Part shown: piece after piece, positions 23,759 through 35,444 of the stretch
Layout of the letters: every line of letters starts with the position of its first letter
Position numbering within the stretch: the stretch's first letter is position 1
Assembly: GCA_021292165.1 (NCBI GenBank)
Contig: CM037879.1
Location: 246,203,797 to 246,267,796, forward strand
From: Shinisaurus crocodilurus
Taxonomy: Eukaryota > Chordata > Lepidosauria > Squamata > Shinisauridae
Direction: 5' to 3'
Length of the DNA stretch: 64,000 bases
Position numbers and translations under genes: made by a program
The notes under the pieces: generated by a model
Database searches by the model: none
The model's input: the letters and a program-made list of their open reading frames with translations, nothing else
Told to the model about the DNA's origin: nothing

Positions 23759-24244
23759 TGCTGATGCATATTTTAAAATATTATTAAAAATCAAAGAGCA
23801 CCATTCTTCCTCCAATTAAATCAATCAATCAGGATGCAATTCTTTACACCACAACTGGACAACTTCTGTATTATGGGGGTCTACTCTTTTTGGTATATGG
23901 GGGTTGGATATGTATCGTACCTCATAAACTGATCCCTTCATAAGTGGTCATGCCCCCCCCCCAACTGGTGCCATGTAGCAGTAAAGGCTGCAGGTTACAT
24001 AGCACATGGGTTCAGGTATAGCATTATGAGTCATCATTGCTAGCTCATAATGGCAATGGTTATTTCAAAGATGTTTCACACACACGGATATGGGTTGATT
24101 CCATTCATCGATCTTTCCGTAAAATGGTGAAATGAATAAGAATGTCTTGCAAAAGCTCAAAGATGCCCTATTCAAAAGCAGCCATAAGGGTTCTAAAGGC
24201 ATCCAATGCCACATTTATTTTGGTGGGGGGCAAGGAATAATAAC

Positions 24245-24320
24245 AGTGCAATCCTATGCATGGTTAATCAGAAGTAATTCCCAATGAGTTCAATGGGACT
24301 TACTCCCAAGTAAGCACATT
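24245..24320. mobile_element. TCCTATGCATG-type MITE fragment
   Basis: gtgcaatcctatgcatgg at the left, then tgagttcaatgggacttact and cccaagtaagcac. The right terminus is lost. Confidence 0.55.
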
Positions 24321-25086
24321 GAAGAATCAGTGAGATGAATCAATAAACATGGGGATGGGGGGGCAGCCATTTCACAAAACCATTTCTCCATGGTCCACTT
24401 CATGATTATTATTTTTCATGAAATCACTGCTTCTCACCAGCTCTATACAGGCATAAAAAAAATGAAACAAAGACGTAACATTAAAGTGTGGAACATCTCT
24501 ATTTTCTTACAGCTCATTTTCTTCTTCTTTCTTTGTGAAACTATGGATGAACATTTAACCAGACATTGAGTAACATGTGGGGCCAGAACATTGCTTCAGA
24601 GCTGCAGCTGCCCCCATCAGCTGCCAATTAGCCACCCCTGCTCTAGAGTTTTAATTACAGTGATGCTAGAAACATTTTAAAACCATTTTGGGAGGTGGGA
24701 GAGAGAAATTGGATAATCAAGATCCCAGACCAAACTCCTGCCTTGTGACTAGTCCATATTTGCAGACCATATCTGTATCAGTGGCCCCATAGATTAGAAA
24801 ACAAAGTGGGCTTCTGTGAATTGACTGTGTATATAGCATATTTGGTATGCACAGGCCAGGTCCATAGTTGGAAGATTTTTTGTGAAAGCATCCTCTAGTG
24901 GGGCCCTTCCTCCATGGTCCCTCGTGGTGGGCTTTCTTGGGGGCCATGATTGACTGCAGCAGCAGCTGTGCTGGTGGCTAGTTCTGAGAGCCACTGCCTG
25001 CCATTTAAACTTCCCCCCATGCCACTGATACCCACTAGAGGGCATCATTTTAATGTCCTGCAATGCCCTGGAGCAACACTACATCA

Positions 25087-25266
25087 GGCCTGTGGCTTAT
25101 GCTGGCTCAGCTTGTCTGAGTGTGGAAAGCTAAGCAGGGTCAAGCCTGGTTATTACTTGGATGGGAGACCCCTCCTCTAGTTTCCAGCATTGTGCAGGGG
25201 GTTGGACTCGATAGCCTTGTAGGCTCCTTCCAACTCTATGATCTATGAAATCTATGAAATCTATAG
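25087..25266 (+). mobile_element. 5S rRNA-derived SINE with CR1-like end, copy 2
   Basis: The best plus-strand copy. The head (25087-25180) keeps the 5S internal promoter: A-box region agctaagcagggtc (25128-25141), intermediate element in cctggttattac, and box C ttggatgggagacc (25157-25170). A block present in 5S rRNA between the first dozen bases and the cgatctcgtctgatc region is missing. The tail reads gttggactcgatagccttgt, aggctccttccaactctatg and ends in atctatgaa repeats, as in CR1 LINEs. Likely transcribed by RNA polymerase III when active. Confidence 0.88.
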
Positions 25267-26814
25267 CATTGTGGGAAAGTGAAATGGTGGTGTCTCCCAG
25301 ACCTAGCTACCTGGCTCTCATTTGAGCGCCAGATAAACATCATTAGTATGAAAGAATAGATTTTAAGTTCACATTCTCCCACAAGTCTTGAAATATAAGC
25401 AGTAATTTTTGCAGTATTTCTACAGCAACACCCTGGCATTAAAAAAAGATAGAGGAGTTAACCCAAATGCATTAATTTTTTAAGGAAGATATTTGGTGTG
25501 TGTGAGTGTGTGTGTGTGTGTATTTTGAAAGCATAATACACCAAGCTACCCATGTCTTATTTTAATCTTCAACGAATGCTCATATTTACTTCAAATTTAT
25601 GTCAGTAAAATCTTGCATGGTAGTACAGTTGAAAGAATACCTTCCTTTTCCCTTTCCCTCTGTGGAATTTATGCTTTCAAACAGGTGAAATATGCTTATG
25701 GGGAGTTTGCAAATTATCTCATGAAAGCTAAAGGAAAATCAATGGGAATATTTCCCTTAGGGCTTAGCATACTGATTGTAGGAATATTAATAGTTAATGC
25801 CTCTATTACATCTCTTATCTACACAACTGAATAGGGCGGCTGAGGGGAGGGAGGAATGTGGCTTATGTTTTCAAAAAGCAGCAGTGATATGTGCAAGTCT
25901 TCCAAATGTCAACTTTGTTGGCAGGATTTCTGCTTGGGACAAAAAAAAAATGAAGAAAAGAGATAAGCGAACACAACTGTGTGAATCTCATGAAGTATAT
26001 CACAGATGTGCCCTTTTCCTAACCATATACATGCACGTAAGACCTGGCAACATTGATGAAAAGAGCTGATATTTCCAACTACCTGCAGGAAGACTTATCT
26101 GTAATAATGGCTGTTCTTGTCTGAATTACAAATGTTTCCTCTCATGCAGAGAATAGCTATGACTGTTGACAATGTAATGCAATGCTAACTTCTGTAATTC
26201 TTACAAACAGCTTGGCAGTTGGCAGCAGGTACAATAACAAATGTACACTCATTTGTACATTAGAACTGTACATTTACCTTTTGGAGGGAGTGGAATTTGC
26301 AATTGTTGCAAGTTACCTGTTTTGTTTCACTTTTTAATTTAATTTTTTTTAGAAATGCAGGGTTCTGAATGGATGCGATGCACCAGGAATGTCTCCTGTG
26401 CGAGTCTAGTGGAAGTGAATGGGTGCCATGTCCTTCCACATCTCCAGTTCATTTCCATATTTTTTTTATTCCAGCAAGTCCCTACAGAGCTATGGCAGTT
26501 GTATTTGTTCATTACCTATAGTTCTAAATATTTTGAGTGTCCAAATCATCATGTTTACATTTATTTTTAAATAATTAAAAGTGTATCTGGAGACTTTGCT
26601 GTGGGGAGACTGTATCAGTTTACAGCTCTTGGAGTCAATTAATTTTTAAAAGAACCAAAAGAACAGAATCTAATGAAATTATGTAAAGAAAAAGGAGGGG
26701 ACCAAGAAATGGAAGAGGAGAAATGAGTATGAGAGGGAACTCACTGGATTTGAAAAGAAAGTGGTGTCTCGAGAACTTGTAGAAGGGAATGTTTCTTCCA
26801 GAGGGTTAACAAAG
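25267..26814. other. No recognised gene; short (TG)n at 25496-25521
   Basis: AT-rich sequence without nameable repeats. A microsatellite of TG units with one variant lies at 25496-25521. The region 26100-26340 is free of repeats and could be conserved non-coding DNA, but I cannot test that. Confidence 0.3.
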
Positions 26815-27576
26815 GAGATATATAAAATGATTTAAAAAATTGAAGTGCAAAAAGATAATCTCAAGATGGTATGGGATATGGAATTTGAGGAGGAGATTTC
26901 GAATAAGGGGTGGAAAAATATTTGGGGCAGATGTATATTAAGAAATATGTCAGTAAGGATAAAAGAAAATTTTAAAAAAACTATTTGGAGATGGTATCTG
27001 ACTCCGGTAAGATTAAATAAAATAGACAGTAATTCTTCTCCATTGTGTTGGAGAGGATCTCAGGAACTTGGTACTATGCTCATATGTGGTGGTGTTGCAA
27101 AAGCGTATTGGATTTTTGGAACAAATTTTTTGTAGAAATTTCAGAAATTATTGGTATAAATTTGGAGGTCTGTCCAAAATTAGCGATGTTATCAATAACG
27201 GATAAACTTCTGTGCTCTCAAGAGATAAAAGAAATAATTGTAAGTTTGTTAACTGCGGGGAGATTATTGATAGCAAGGAAATGGAAAGTTCAACATCAGT
27301 ATTTAATTATAGATTGGTATAAAGAGGTGTGGGATATTGCTTTAAATGATAAATTAACATGTAGTATTAAATGTAAAAAGGGACAATTAAATATAAAAAA
27401 ATTTAAGGATATATGGGGACCATTTCTAGATTATGTTTTAGTAAAGGGAAAAGGGAGTAAGCCATGTCAAGATATGATGTATTTTTTGGAATATTGAATA
27501 ATAATGGATTATGTGGATAGAATTACATTTTGGCCCTGTGGTGACGGATGCACTTTGGAGTTATATGATGTGTGGG

Positions 27577-27612
<36 letters not shown>

Positions 27613-27655
27613 TTGTTTTATATAATGTATGTAATAAAGAAAAAAAATTAAAAAA
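26815..27655 (+). mobile_element. L1 LINE, 3' end of ORF2 and 3' UTR, degenerate
   Basis: Two overlapping frames carry the L1 ORF2 C-terminal pattern: NKGWKNIWGRCILRNMSVRI and KTIWRWYLTPVRL in one frame, then WYYAHMWWCCKSVLDFWNKF and RLLIARKWK in the next, with a frameshift near 27080. L1 ORF2 typically ends with C-W-R-C ... H-W-W-C and R-x-L-I-A-x-x-W-K blocks, as here. The 3' UTR holds the (TG)n run and the end is A-rich (ataaagaaaaaaaattaaaa). The 5' end is not clear, so this is a heavily 5'-truncated, dead copy. Confidence 0.8.
27581..27610. repeat. (TG)n microsatellite in the L1 3' UTR
   Basis: Fifteen GT units, uninterrupted. Confidence 0.9.
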
Positions 27656-28202
27656 AGAAAGAAAAGGGAGGAAGAGGCAGTTGCAGTTCTGCAATAATGC
27701 AAGAGCTACCTGAGGCTCAAAAAATGGGCAGTGCTAGAAGTGGGAAAAGAAGAACCACCAAACCCATAGGCAAAATTTACAGGGATGCATCTTCTGTTGC
27801 AGCTTCCAAAAATGATAGTGATGCCTTCACAATGAAGTTGTACTCGGTGATTTTCACTAATTTTCCAGTACAGAACTGTAAGGCCATCTAGTTCAAGCTC
27901 CCTACTGAAGATAGGAGTATCTATTCACCAGCCCACCACATATCACTCCCTGACCTGCAGACCAGCTGTTCTTTAGTAGAAGGATTCTGACTGGAGTGCA
28001 TCTCCTGTCCATATTTCCCCAAGGCATTTCCTGTCTGTATGTGCCCTATACATGGAACCTTGATGCGCATACATTAAAAGTTCCTCAAAGTTGATTACAG
28101 ACTGATGGATGACGTACAGTATAAAGCACAATTAAAATAATAGCCACTGTCTGACAGAGAGAAGAAATGTGCCAGATTAATATTCAACCAGAACAAAACA
28201 TT

Positions 28203-29540
28203 AATACATAGCATCACAGAGTTGGAAGAGACCTTTAAGGCCATCAAGTTGAATCCCCCTCCTGATGCAGGAAATTTATCACTACAGCATCTCTGATAGG
28301 TGGCCATCCAGCCTCTGCTCTGCTTAAAAACCTCTAATGCAGGGCAGTCCACCACCTTCTGAAGCAATCTATCTACTTTCAAACAGCTTGTACCTTCAGG
28401 AAGTTCTTTCTAATGGTTAGTCAAATCTCCTTTCTTGTAATTTGAACCTGTTGCTTCAAGACCTACCCTCTGTAACCCTCCATCATCTTTGTGCCACAAC
28501 CCTTTAAATATTTGAAAATGGCTAAACATATCCAACTTGTTCAACCTTATCTCATAGGACTTGGTCTCCAGGTCCTTCATCATCTTTATTGCTTTTCTCT
28601 GCACATGTTCCAGTTTCTGGATATCCTTCTTAAACTGCGGTACCCATAACTGGACACAGTATTCCAGGTGAGGCCAAACTAAGGCAGAATAGAGTGGTAC
28701 CATTACTTGTTGTGATCTGGATGTTGGTGCAGCCTAGAGTGTATTCTCCTTTTTAGCCACCACATCACACCACTGACTCATGTTTAGCTTGTAGTCTACT
28801 AAAATGGGCCCAAGATATTTTGCTGCCTGAGGTAAATAACAAGATGGCATCCTCTTCCATTTCCACATAAAGAAGCAGACTAGCAGTTAAATCTTACTTC
28901 AACACTGGTGAGTGATGGGACAGCATATTTTACTGCAGCCCTGTCCTCCAACACATTACTGGCAGTCCCTGCCCCCCAACCTATGCTGCCTGAAGGAGCT
29001 GCATCACTCTGCCCCATGATTGGGCTGACCCTCCCTAGATCTTTTCCTGCTGTCAAGGCAGGTGTCACCCATCCTGTATTTCTGCATCTGATTTTGCCTA
29101 CCTAAATGCAGAACTTTACCTTTATCTCTGTTGACATTCATTTTAGGTCCCGTTCGTCACCTTGTGAAAATAATCTTGAATCCTGTTTCTGTATTCTAAG
29201 GGTATTTCTTACCCCTCCAAGTTTAGTGTCACCGGAAGATTTGATGAGCGTCTCCTCTACTCCTTCGTCGAAGCCATTTAGAAAAATGCTGAACAGCAGT
29301 GGGCCCAGGACAGAACCCTGCGGCCCCCACTTAACAGTTCTCTCCAGGTTGATGAGGACCCATTGATAAGCAATCTTTGGGTACGGCCCATCAACCAGCT
29401 ATAAATCTACCTAACAGTAGAATGATCTAGCCTACATTTTAGCAACTTGTCAACAAGAATATTGTGTGTGGAGGAGGGGGGCTTGTCAAAAGACTTACTG
29501 AAATCAAGATATACTCCATCCATAGCATCTTACTGATCAG
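28203..29540 (-). mobile_element. CR1 LINE, reverse-transcriptase half, degenerate
   Basis: Read on the minus strand from 29540. It opens with the RT palm motif GVYLDFSKSFDK (about 29485-29515), then ILVDKLLKCRLD and [10 protein letters not shown], degraded thumb sequence, then the block [20 protein letters not shown] near 28690 and [13 protein letters not shown]. The 3' end at about 28205-28260 has ggccttaaaggtctcttcca on the minus strand, the usual CR1 terminus. Several frameshifts and stops, and probable internal losses at 28710-29100, make it non-functional. The endonuclease part is missing. Confidence 0.85.
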
Positions 29541-29544
29541 AATA

Positions 29545-30438
29545 CCTAATCTACTGATAATACCTAAGATAGCATTAAATCTTTGGTAAATGAAGTAATA
29601 TATTATGTGTTGCTATCATGTTGGCATTTTAACTGTTACAGCCCTCACTTTTCCTAGAATTTTCCTTGTGGTCTTTTAACACTCTTCACTTTAACAATAG
29701 CAGAGATACAGGACAAGGAATTAGATTAGATATAGACAAGAATCTTTCAGTTTCTAAAACATCGGTTAGCCCAAACAGATAATATGAGTGCACACTCATT
29801 TTGTGCATGGTTTTGGGGGTTTTATCTTTTAAAAAGGAAAGGATTTCCATTGGGATTTGCTGGTCTAAATCCATTTTCTCTTCAGCATATGAAATGACAG
29901 TCCATTCTCAATGCCCCAATATTAATTTTTCAAGCATGCCTGTATATTCATCTGCCAACCATCAACGAATTTTCTGGATTTCTATTAGCTTGTCTCAAGC
30001 TGCTGGCAAGCTAAATTTCTCTAACAGGCATCAATTCGATGTATTAAATGCCTGTTCTGCCCTAGAAGACATATTGATTATTTTTTTTCTCAGTGAAGTG
30101 ACAAATACCATTTTCATGACTATAATAGAGATTGATTACAATTTTATGGAACGCAGAGGGAGTTGATCTTGGTGAGACAGCCTCAGGGCTTATAGAAATT
30201 GAAGAAAATCATTTGGATTAATAAAGAAATTAATGAATTCATGGGTTGATGATAAAGCTGAAGCGTTGTAGAGATAATGAAAATTACAGTAGATGCATGG
30301 TTGTTACTGGATGGTGAAGTAAATTTAAGTGACTAAAAACTTGTGAAAAATAACCAAGTGTTTTTCATTAAAACTTATATGTCACATGGTTTAATCTTGA
30401 GTTTTTAAAATGTTTATTATTTTGAAAATGCTATGTAT
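29545..30438. other. No recognised feature
   Basis: AT-rich; the 121-codon ORF at 29801-30166 has no recognisable domain or repeat similarity. Confidence 0.3.
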
Positions 30439-30446
30439 CCTTAGAG

Positions 30447-31142
30447 CAGGGGGTCCTCAGCAGGGTGCTCATGGGTGCCATGATGCCCACTGGAACCTCC
30501 AACAATGCCCATAAAGCTCTCCACTCCCTGCCCCTTAAAAAAATATAAAAATATTTCTTTTAGAAAACCTTCAATAACATAAGGGAGCCAGGTTCTCCTG
30601 TTCCTGCACCTGCTGCAGATCAGCTGTTGGTGGGCAGGCAGAGAAGAAAAGAGTTCCTTTCCGGCCCCACCCAGTCTTCTTCCACCCACACGGACCATTC
30701 CCCTTTGCTTTCTCTCACCCCACTCCCAGCCTCTAGCCTCGCTATTCCTCTCTCCCCCACCTCTTTAGCTCACTGTTTCTCCCCTCCTAGCCTCTAGCCC
30801 TGCTCTTTCTCTACCCCTCTGCCTTGCTGTTTCCCCTCCCTCCCAGCCTCTAACTTCGCTATTTCTCGCCCCCACCTCTTTACCTCACTGTTTCTCCCCC
30901 ACTACCAGCCTCTAGCCTTGCTCTTTCTCTCCCCTCTAGCCTCACTATCTCTCCCTCGCAGCCGTTAGCCTCATTATTTCTCTCCCTCTCTTCTTTAGCT
31001 CACTTTTGAGCTAACCAGGCCCCCACAGCAGCCATTATGTGGCTAGCCACACCTACTGTGGGAGCCATTTTGTGGTGGTGCCTACAGCAGTTTCTCAAAT
31101 TCCCAAATGTGCCCACAGGTCCAAAAAGGTTGGGGACCCCTG
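30447..31142. mobile_element. hAT-like non-autonomous transposon, 696 bp
   Basis: The ends are inverted: cagggggtcctcagcagggt at the left and, complemented, caggggtccccaaccttttt at the right. CAGGGGTCCCCA is a classical hAT terminus. The flanks ccttagag (30439-30446) and ctttagag (31143-31150) are an 8 bp duplication with one mismatch. A shorter relative is at 62892-63346. The interior is C/T-rich with a tandem repeat and has no transposase. Confidence 0.88.
30725..31000. repeat. 117 bp minisatellite inside the hAT element
   Basis: Units begin at 30725 (cccagcctctagcctcgcta), 30842 (cccagcctctaacttcgcta) and 30959 (cagccgttagcctcattatt). The period is 117 bp, about 2.4 copies, with a looser sub-period of roughly 37 bp around the words cctctagc and ctcactgtttctc. 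Confidence 0.75.
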
Positions 31143-31306
31143 CTTTAGAGAGGAATTGTTTTAATGTGGCATGAACTTTCCTAGGCAACAGTATACTTAC
31201 ATCAGCTATATAGAGACACAGACACACACACACAGATGCATATACACCATGGGCTGAGGTACATTGGAGGATAAATCACACAATGACAATATGAACTGCA
31301 GCTCGA

Positions 31307-31474
31307 GGCCTGTGGCTTACGCTGGCTCAGCTTGTCTGAGTGTGGAAAGCTAAGCAGGGTCAGGCCTGATTATTCCTTGGATGGGAGACCCCTCCTCTAG
31401 TTTCCTGCATTGAGCAGCGGGTTGGACTCGATAGCCTTGTAGGCTCCTTCCAACTCTGTGATCTATGAAATCTA
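31307..31474 (+). mobile_element. 5S rRNA-derived SINE with CR1-like end, copy 3
   Basis: Nearly the same as the copy at 25087: head ggcctgtggcttacgctggc, internal promoter agctaagcagggtcaggcct and ttggatgggagacc, tail gttggactcgatagccttgt ending in atctatgaaatctag. Shorter terminal repeat than copy 2. Confidence 0.87.
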
Positions 31475-31479
31475 GAGTT

Positions 31480-32466
31480 TCCTACCACCAGTCTCTTAGC
31501 CTGTACTTCTCTGGTTATCTATTCCCTACAATTCCATATGCTAATTCCCAGCAATGGCTGCGTTAATTCATTTACTATAACTGGCATCCACTTACTTGGA
31601 TGTAACCTTAAACAATGGTTTAGCATTATGAGGACAAGCCTAGCCTCTCCCTGGGGTCCTTCCACCCACACGGATACCCATACCTCTTCTCCTCTGGTAT
31701 GGCCATGAGGAACAGATTGGAAGTGTCCACTTCCATTTTAAATTTAACAGCAGTTTAGAAGGTCATCCAAACCCTAAAGTGTGATTAATCTTGACTATGG
31801 TTAGTGAAAACAAGCAAGGTTTGGACTGGAGTTGGCTTGTTTCCACTAACCCTAGTTCAAATTAAGCACAGTTTGGCTGGGAGTTTGACACGACAAACTG
31901 CAGTTATCTAAAATAACTGAAAGATTCTGAACTTCTCCTCATGGCCAAACCAGAGGAGGAGGGAGGGATGCTTGGCTGGCATTACATTCAAACAGCCCAC
32001 TGAGCAGCAAATTCAGAAGCTACTCCAGCACATGCAGTATTAATTCACTGCAGAAGCAAGACTGTTGGTTGCTGGCTGTTAGGAATTCCTTTTGGCTTAA
32101 CAGAGTACACCAAATGTTACTTTTCTAGAGTCCTAAGCCTGCATTGCAGTCAGCCTTGGTTGCAATCCAGGGGTGGTTATCTTCTGAGGTTTGATGCACA
32201 TCTCGACTACAACATCCACTTGTTCTTCTGCCCCCCTCTTCTCAATCAGATCGGAAGGCTCATGCTGCCTTTAAAGAGTAAAGTGCTTATACTTGACAGC
32301 AGAAGTCTCTGGTGGAGACAGTTCGAGGGCATGATTTTTAACTCCTTTCTTCCACTTTGTATAATAAGTTCTGCTGCTTGTTCAGACCAATGGAAAACAG
32401 GTCCTGCCCTGGCTGCTTCAGTAGCCAAACAATCATAATCACATATCACTGCACTTTTAATGGGCA
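31480..32466. other. Short inverted repeat at 31780-31870, otherwise unrecognised
   Basis: Arms tgtgattaatcttgactatg and, complemented from the right, tgtgcttaatttgaactagg are about 36 bp each with roughly 75% pairing. This is probably a MITE core. The rest is featureless. Confidence 0.4.
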
Positions 32467-32470
32467 CACT

Positions 32471-32720
32471 GGGCTGGATTCAGACTTGGCCCTCTGCAGA
32501 CCAAGGGCTCCTTTTGTCTCAGAGGGAACCAGGATCTAGTGGGGGCTCCCCCTGCAGCCCCCAACATCACACCCCACGCTGTTCCAGAGGGTTCCCCAAC
32601 CCTTCAGAATGGTGTGTGGAGTGGTGCTGGGGGTGCAGGGGAAAGGGGGGGTCTGAGAAAATGGCTGCACCACCCTTAGCACCAGTGGAAGTCCGCTGAG
32701 TGCAAGTCTGGATCCAACCC
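32471..32720. mobile_element. MITE with ggctggattcagac ends
   Basis: Left end gggctggattcagacttggc; complement of the right end gggttggatccagacttgca. The ends pair but no duplication is visible. Related ends occur at 40246-40365 and 60575-60807. Confidence 0.5.
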
Positions 32721-32767
32721 ATTCTCTAGAAATTCTGGGTCCCACCCAGAACAAGGCTGGCTCGTAA

Positions 32768-32889
32768 GCTGGGTTCAGACAACATGATAACCTACTTTTC
32801 AGTAACAACCCACGCTTCAACAACAACCCACAGTCAGTCAACCCATATTCAACCCTTGAGTGTGGGTTATCAGGTTGTCTGAACCCAGC
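32768..32889. mobile_element. MITE with gctgggttcagacaac ends
   Basis: Left end gctgggttcagacaacatga taacc is mirrored at the right by ggttatcaggttgtctgaac ccagc. Terminal inverted repeats of about 25 bp. No obvious target duplication; AAC-rich interior. Confidence 0.7.
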
Positions 32890-32894
32890 CACTA

Positions 32895-34750
32895 CTATAC
32901 AGGTGCCTGCACCAGGAAGCCAGAATTAGCCATAGCCAAGATTCCCTGCCATGCATATATGTGGTTGAAACATATGGTTGCCACCATGTAATGTGTGCAG
33001 GGACTCTTTCAGTTTAATTTTTTAAGTCCTGGACTTAGGTGTACCGAATCTTCCCTGGATTGCACCGGGCAGTTCATTATCCTACTTTTCGAAGGTACAG
33101 TTTAAAATACAATGTGGATAACATGAAATGAAAAGTTTTATTACCGTCTTTAGTCAAGATGGCAAACTCTCTGTACACAACTAGTGCTTAAGTCTATCTA
33201 TCAATGACAAGTAAGCCCAAGAACATTTTTTCTTACTTCTCTCAAGTAATTTGGCATCACATTCACAGCGTGCTTCCAGATGAGGCTTTTATTGTGCAAT
33301 CACCCTGCCTCATTCATGGAATTTTAAAGGGGGTCCAGGGGGCGTCATCTTCAATTTGTAACCTTCCTGTATTTGCCCACTGCTTCTTCTGTCTTACCAG
33401 AAAAAAATCCATTAAGGAGGGAAAGACAGAATAGCTGCACAATGCCTTTTCACTGGTAGCACTAGGAGCTTTCCACCTGGAAGCACCCCTAGTACATCTG
33501 AGAATAAATTAAATGTTTAAATTGATAAGATAGGAATGTTAAAAGCAACGGGGATCATATTTTCTTGTTTAAAGCAACTGAAACGTTTTGTGTGCTGTGG
33601 ACACCTTTTCACCAATAATGGTGTTTTTGTTAATCTGACAACTGTCCGGATAGCAGAATAAAAAAGAAGAAGATATTTTCCATTCTAAATGAAAGTGATT
33701 GTAAGCATTGTAGCGGTGAATTCTCACTGTAGCCTGTAGTGGGATAACCTACAGTAGTATGTATGTAATGGTAAGTGATCTCTCTTTCGAATTTTCTTTG
33801 CATGCTTCTGTGAACAAATGACTGTGGCTCACCTGGGCTAACCACAATTTGTCTTAAGCTTTACTTAAGCTTGGACTAAGAGCTGGTTGCAGTACACTGT
33901 ATGTGCACAGTGAATGATATACTGATTAACTGGAGCCCTGTTTAATCCATAACACAGTTGAAAACTAGATGGAAGTTGCCCTATCTCAGTGATCAGTGGT
34001 TGTAAGAAAAATGGGCTGGGAATGAGAAAATGGATGCTCCAGGTCATGCACATGTCTCAGTCATGCCTAGATTGAGCCAGTTTGGAGCTTGGACTCAACC
34101 CCCTGACACGTCTGCAAGACACATGAGGGGCTTTAATCAGCTGAACCCCTCAAGTTTTCCTTGACCCTGCCTCAGTTGCTGCCACTGTTGCTCTTTCTAC
34201 GGTTCCACTCAAAATGTCAAATGCATTTCTCACATGCTCACATATTTTTTGCTTAGCTACGTGCCCCATGAGGTACATAATACAGCAAGACAAAGAACAA
34301 TTTAAAATAACTTGGTGAAGATAAGAAAATACTGCCATGTTCCAAGGGCGTCTAGCTGAATCTAAATAAATTACAAAAGAACAATGAAAATCACTTGTTT
34401 TACAGTGATTTAAAAGTAGGGGAAGTGTGCCAATAGTGCACATATTGTGGCTATATGGCACCACTGAAGTTTTGGGTATGAACTACTATTTCATCCCTGC
34501 ATTTTATGATATAGGGATGAATTATGATTGTTTTAACATCAGGGTGATCATTCAGCAATTTCATAGAAGCAAAACTCATGTCTCCTTCAATGGAGGCAAG
34601 ATTTAATTAGCAGCCTTTAGGCATATGGTACCTTAAAATCAAGTTTGCCCTTTGGTAGCTCATTTGAAAGTAAGCTAAAAATGTGTGTCTGATAGAAGAA
34701 AACAAAATGTGCTATACATATATGAAAGTTAGTTAGATTAACAACAGAGT
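32895..34750. other. No recognised feature
   Basis: AT-rich DNA; I see no repeat family or exon that I can support. Confidence 0.3.
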
Positions 34751-34754
34751 AATT

Positions 34755-34810
34755 TCAAAATATATTTAGAGCTAAATATTTCGGCTTCTGCCCTCATCAG
34801 TGGCTGTGAT
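34755..34810 (-). ncRNA. Candidate decayed hammerhead ribozyme motif
   Basis: On the minus strand, CTGATGA (34800-34794) is followed by the short stem-loop GGGCAGAAGCC, then GAAA (34782-34779), then a perfect 6 bp hairpin TATTTA-GCTC-TAAATA (34778-34763) and TA. This is the order of the hammerhead core: conserved box, helix II, conserved box, helix III, U-H cleavage site. Helix I is not convincing because the outer strands do not pair. Penelope-like elements are known to carry hammerhead motifs in their terminal repeats, which fits the neighbour. Activity is doubtful. Confidence 0.45.
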
Positions 34811-35185
34811 GTTAAATGGATACCAAGAGTGGCAGTTTGGAATGCTGGGAGATGAAAATTCCTAAGGAGAAAAAAACAGAGACGTGAGAGGTATAAAGCT
34901 TATGAATTGTCCTCCAGATTAAGGCCAGATGGACTAAGAGTTCTGAGTCTGTAGATCCAGAAGTTTTCCTTTCTGTCGAGCATGTCAGTGTCCCTAGTTT
35001 GTTCAATTGGAAGCAATTGTAAATCTGAGAGTCTATGTGCAGGTGAGTTAAAATGTCTTGCAACAGGGCAGGCTGCTCTAGTTTTTTTGGTAAGAATTGA
35101 AGATTTGTGGTTACAGAATCTTGTTCTTAGGTCCGTTGTAGTTTTTCCTACATATTGCATACAACATCCTTTTAAAAAGAAAATT
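34755..35185 (-). mobile_element. Penelope-like retroelement, GIY-YIG endonuclease fragment
   Basis: The minus-strand ORF 35160-34900 reads MQYVGKTTTDLRTRFCNHKS, then ARHFNSPAHRLSDLQLL and ENFWIYRLRTLSPSGLN. The Y-V-G-K-T, R-x-R-F-x-x-H and E-x-x-W-I-x-x-L-x-T-L-x-P-x-G-L-N spacing is the GIY-YIG domain at the C terminus of Penelope-like elements, which nicks DNA to prime reverse transcription. The reverse-transcriptase part is missing to the right, where only unrelated sequence and then the L2 follow. The element is therefore 5'-truncated. The remainder (34755-34899) is its 3' UTR. Confidence 0.8.
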
Positions 35186-35444
35186 CAATTAAATAAATTA
35201 CAGTAGTGGAAGTGCATGTTACTGATTGTCTAATGCACCGTACAGCAACTTAATTTATAGTCTATCTGTGCTTTGCACAATTTGTTGAAATAGCAACATT
35301 TGCTTTAGAAAAAAAAACCAATAATCCAATTTTTATATTAGCTTTGCATCTAGAATAATTAATTTTTCATTTTCAGAGCAGAGATCTTGACTGTTTACAT
35401 ATACAGCTTGGAAGGATAATATTCAACAGGAGAGAAATAATTTA

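Noticed and set aside
25087..25200. A functional 5S rRNA gene
   Set aside because: The promoter boxes match, but the 5' half is deleted, the 3' end of 5S is replaced by a CR1-like tail, and the same composite occurs three times.
29801..30166. 121-codon ORF as a possible exon or viral fragment
   Set aside because: No domain, no flanking signals that I can defend; length is borderline for chance.
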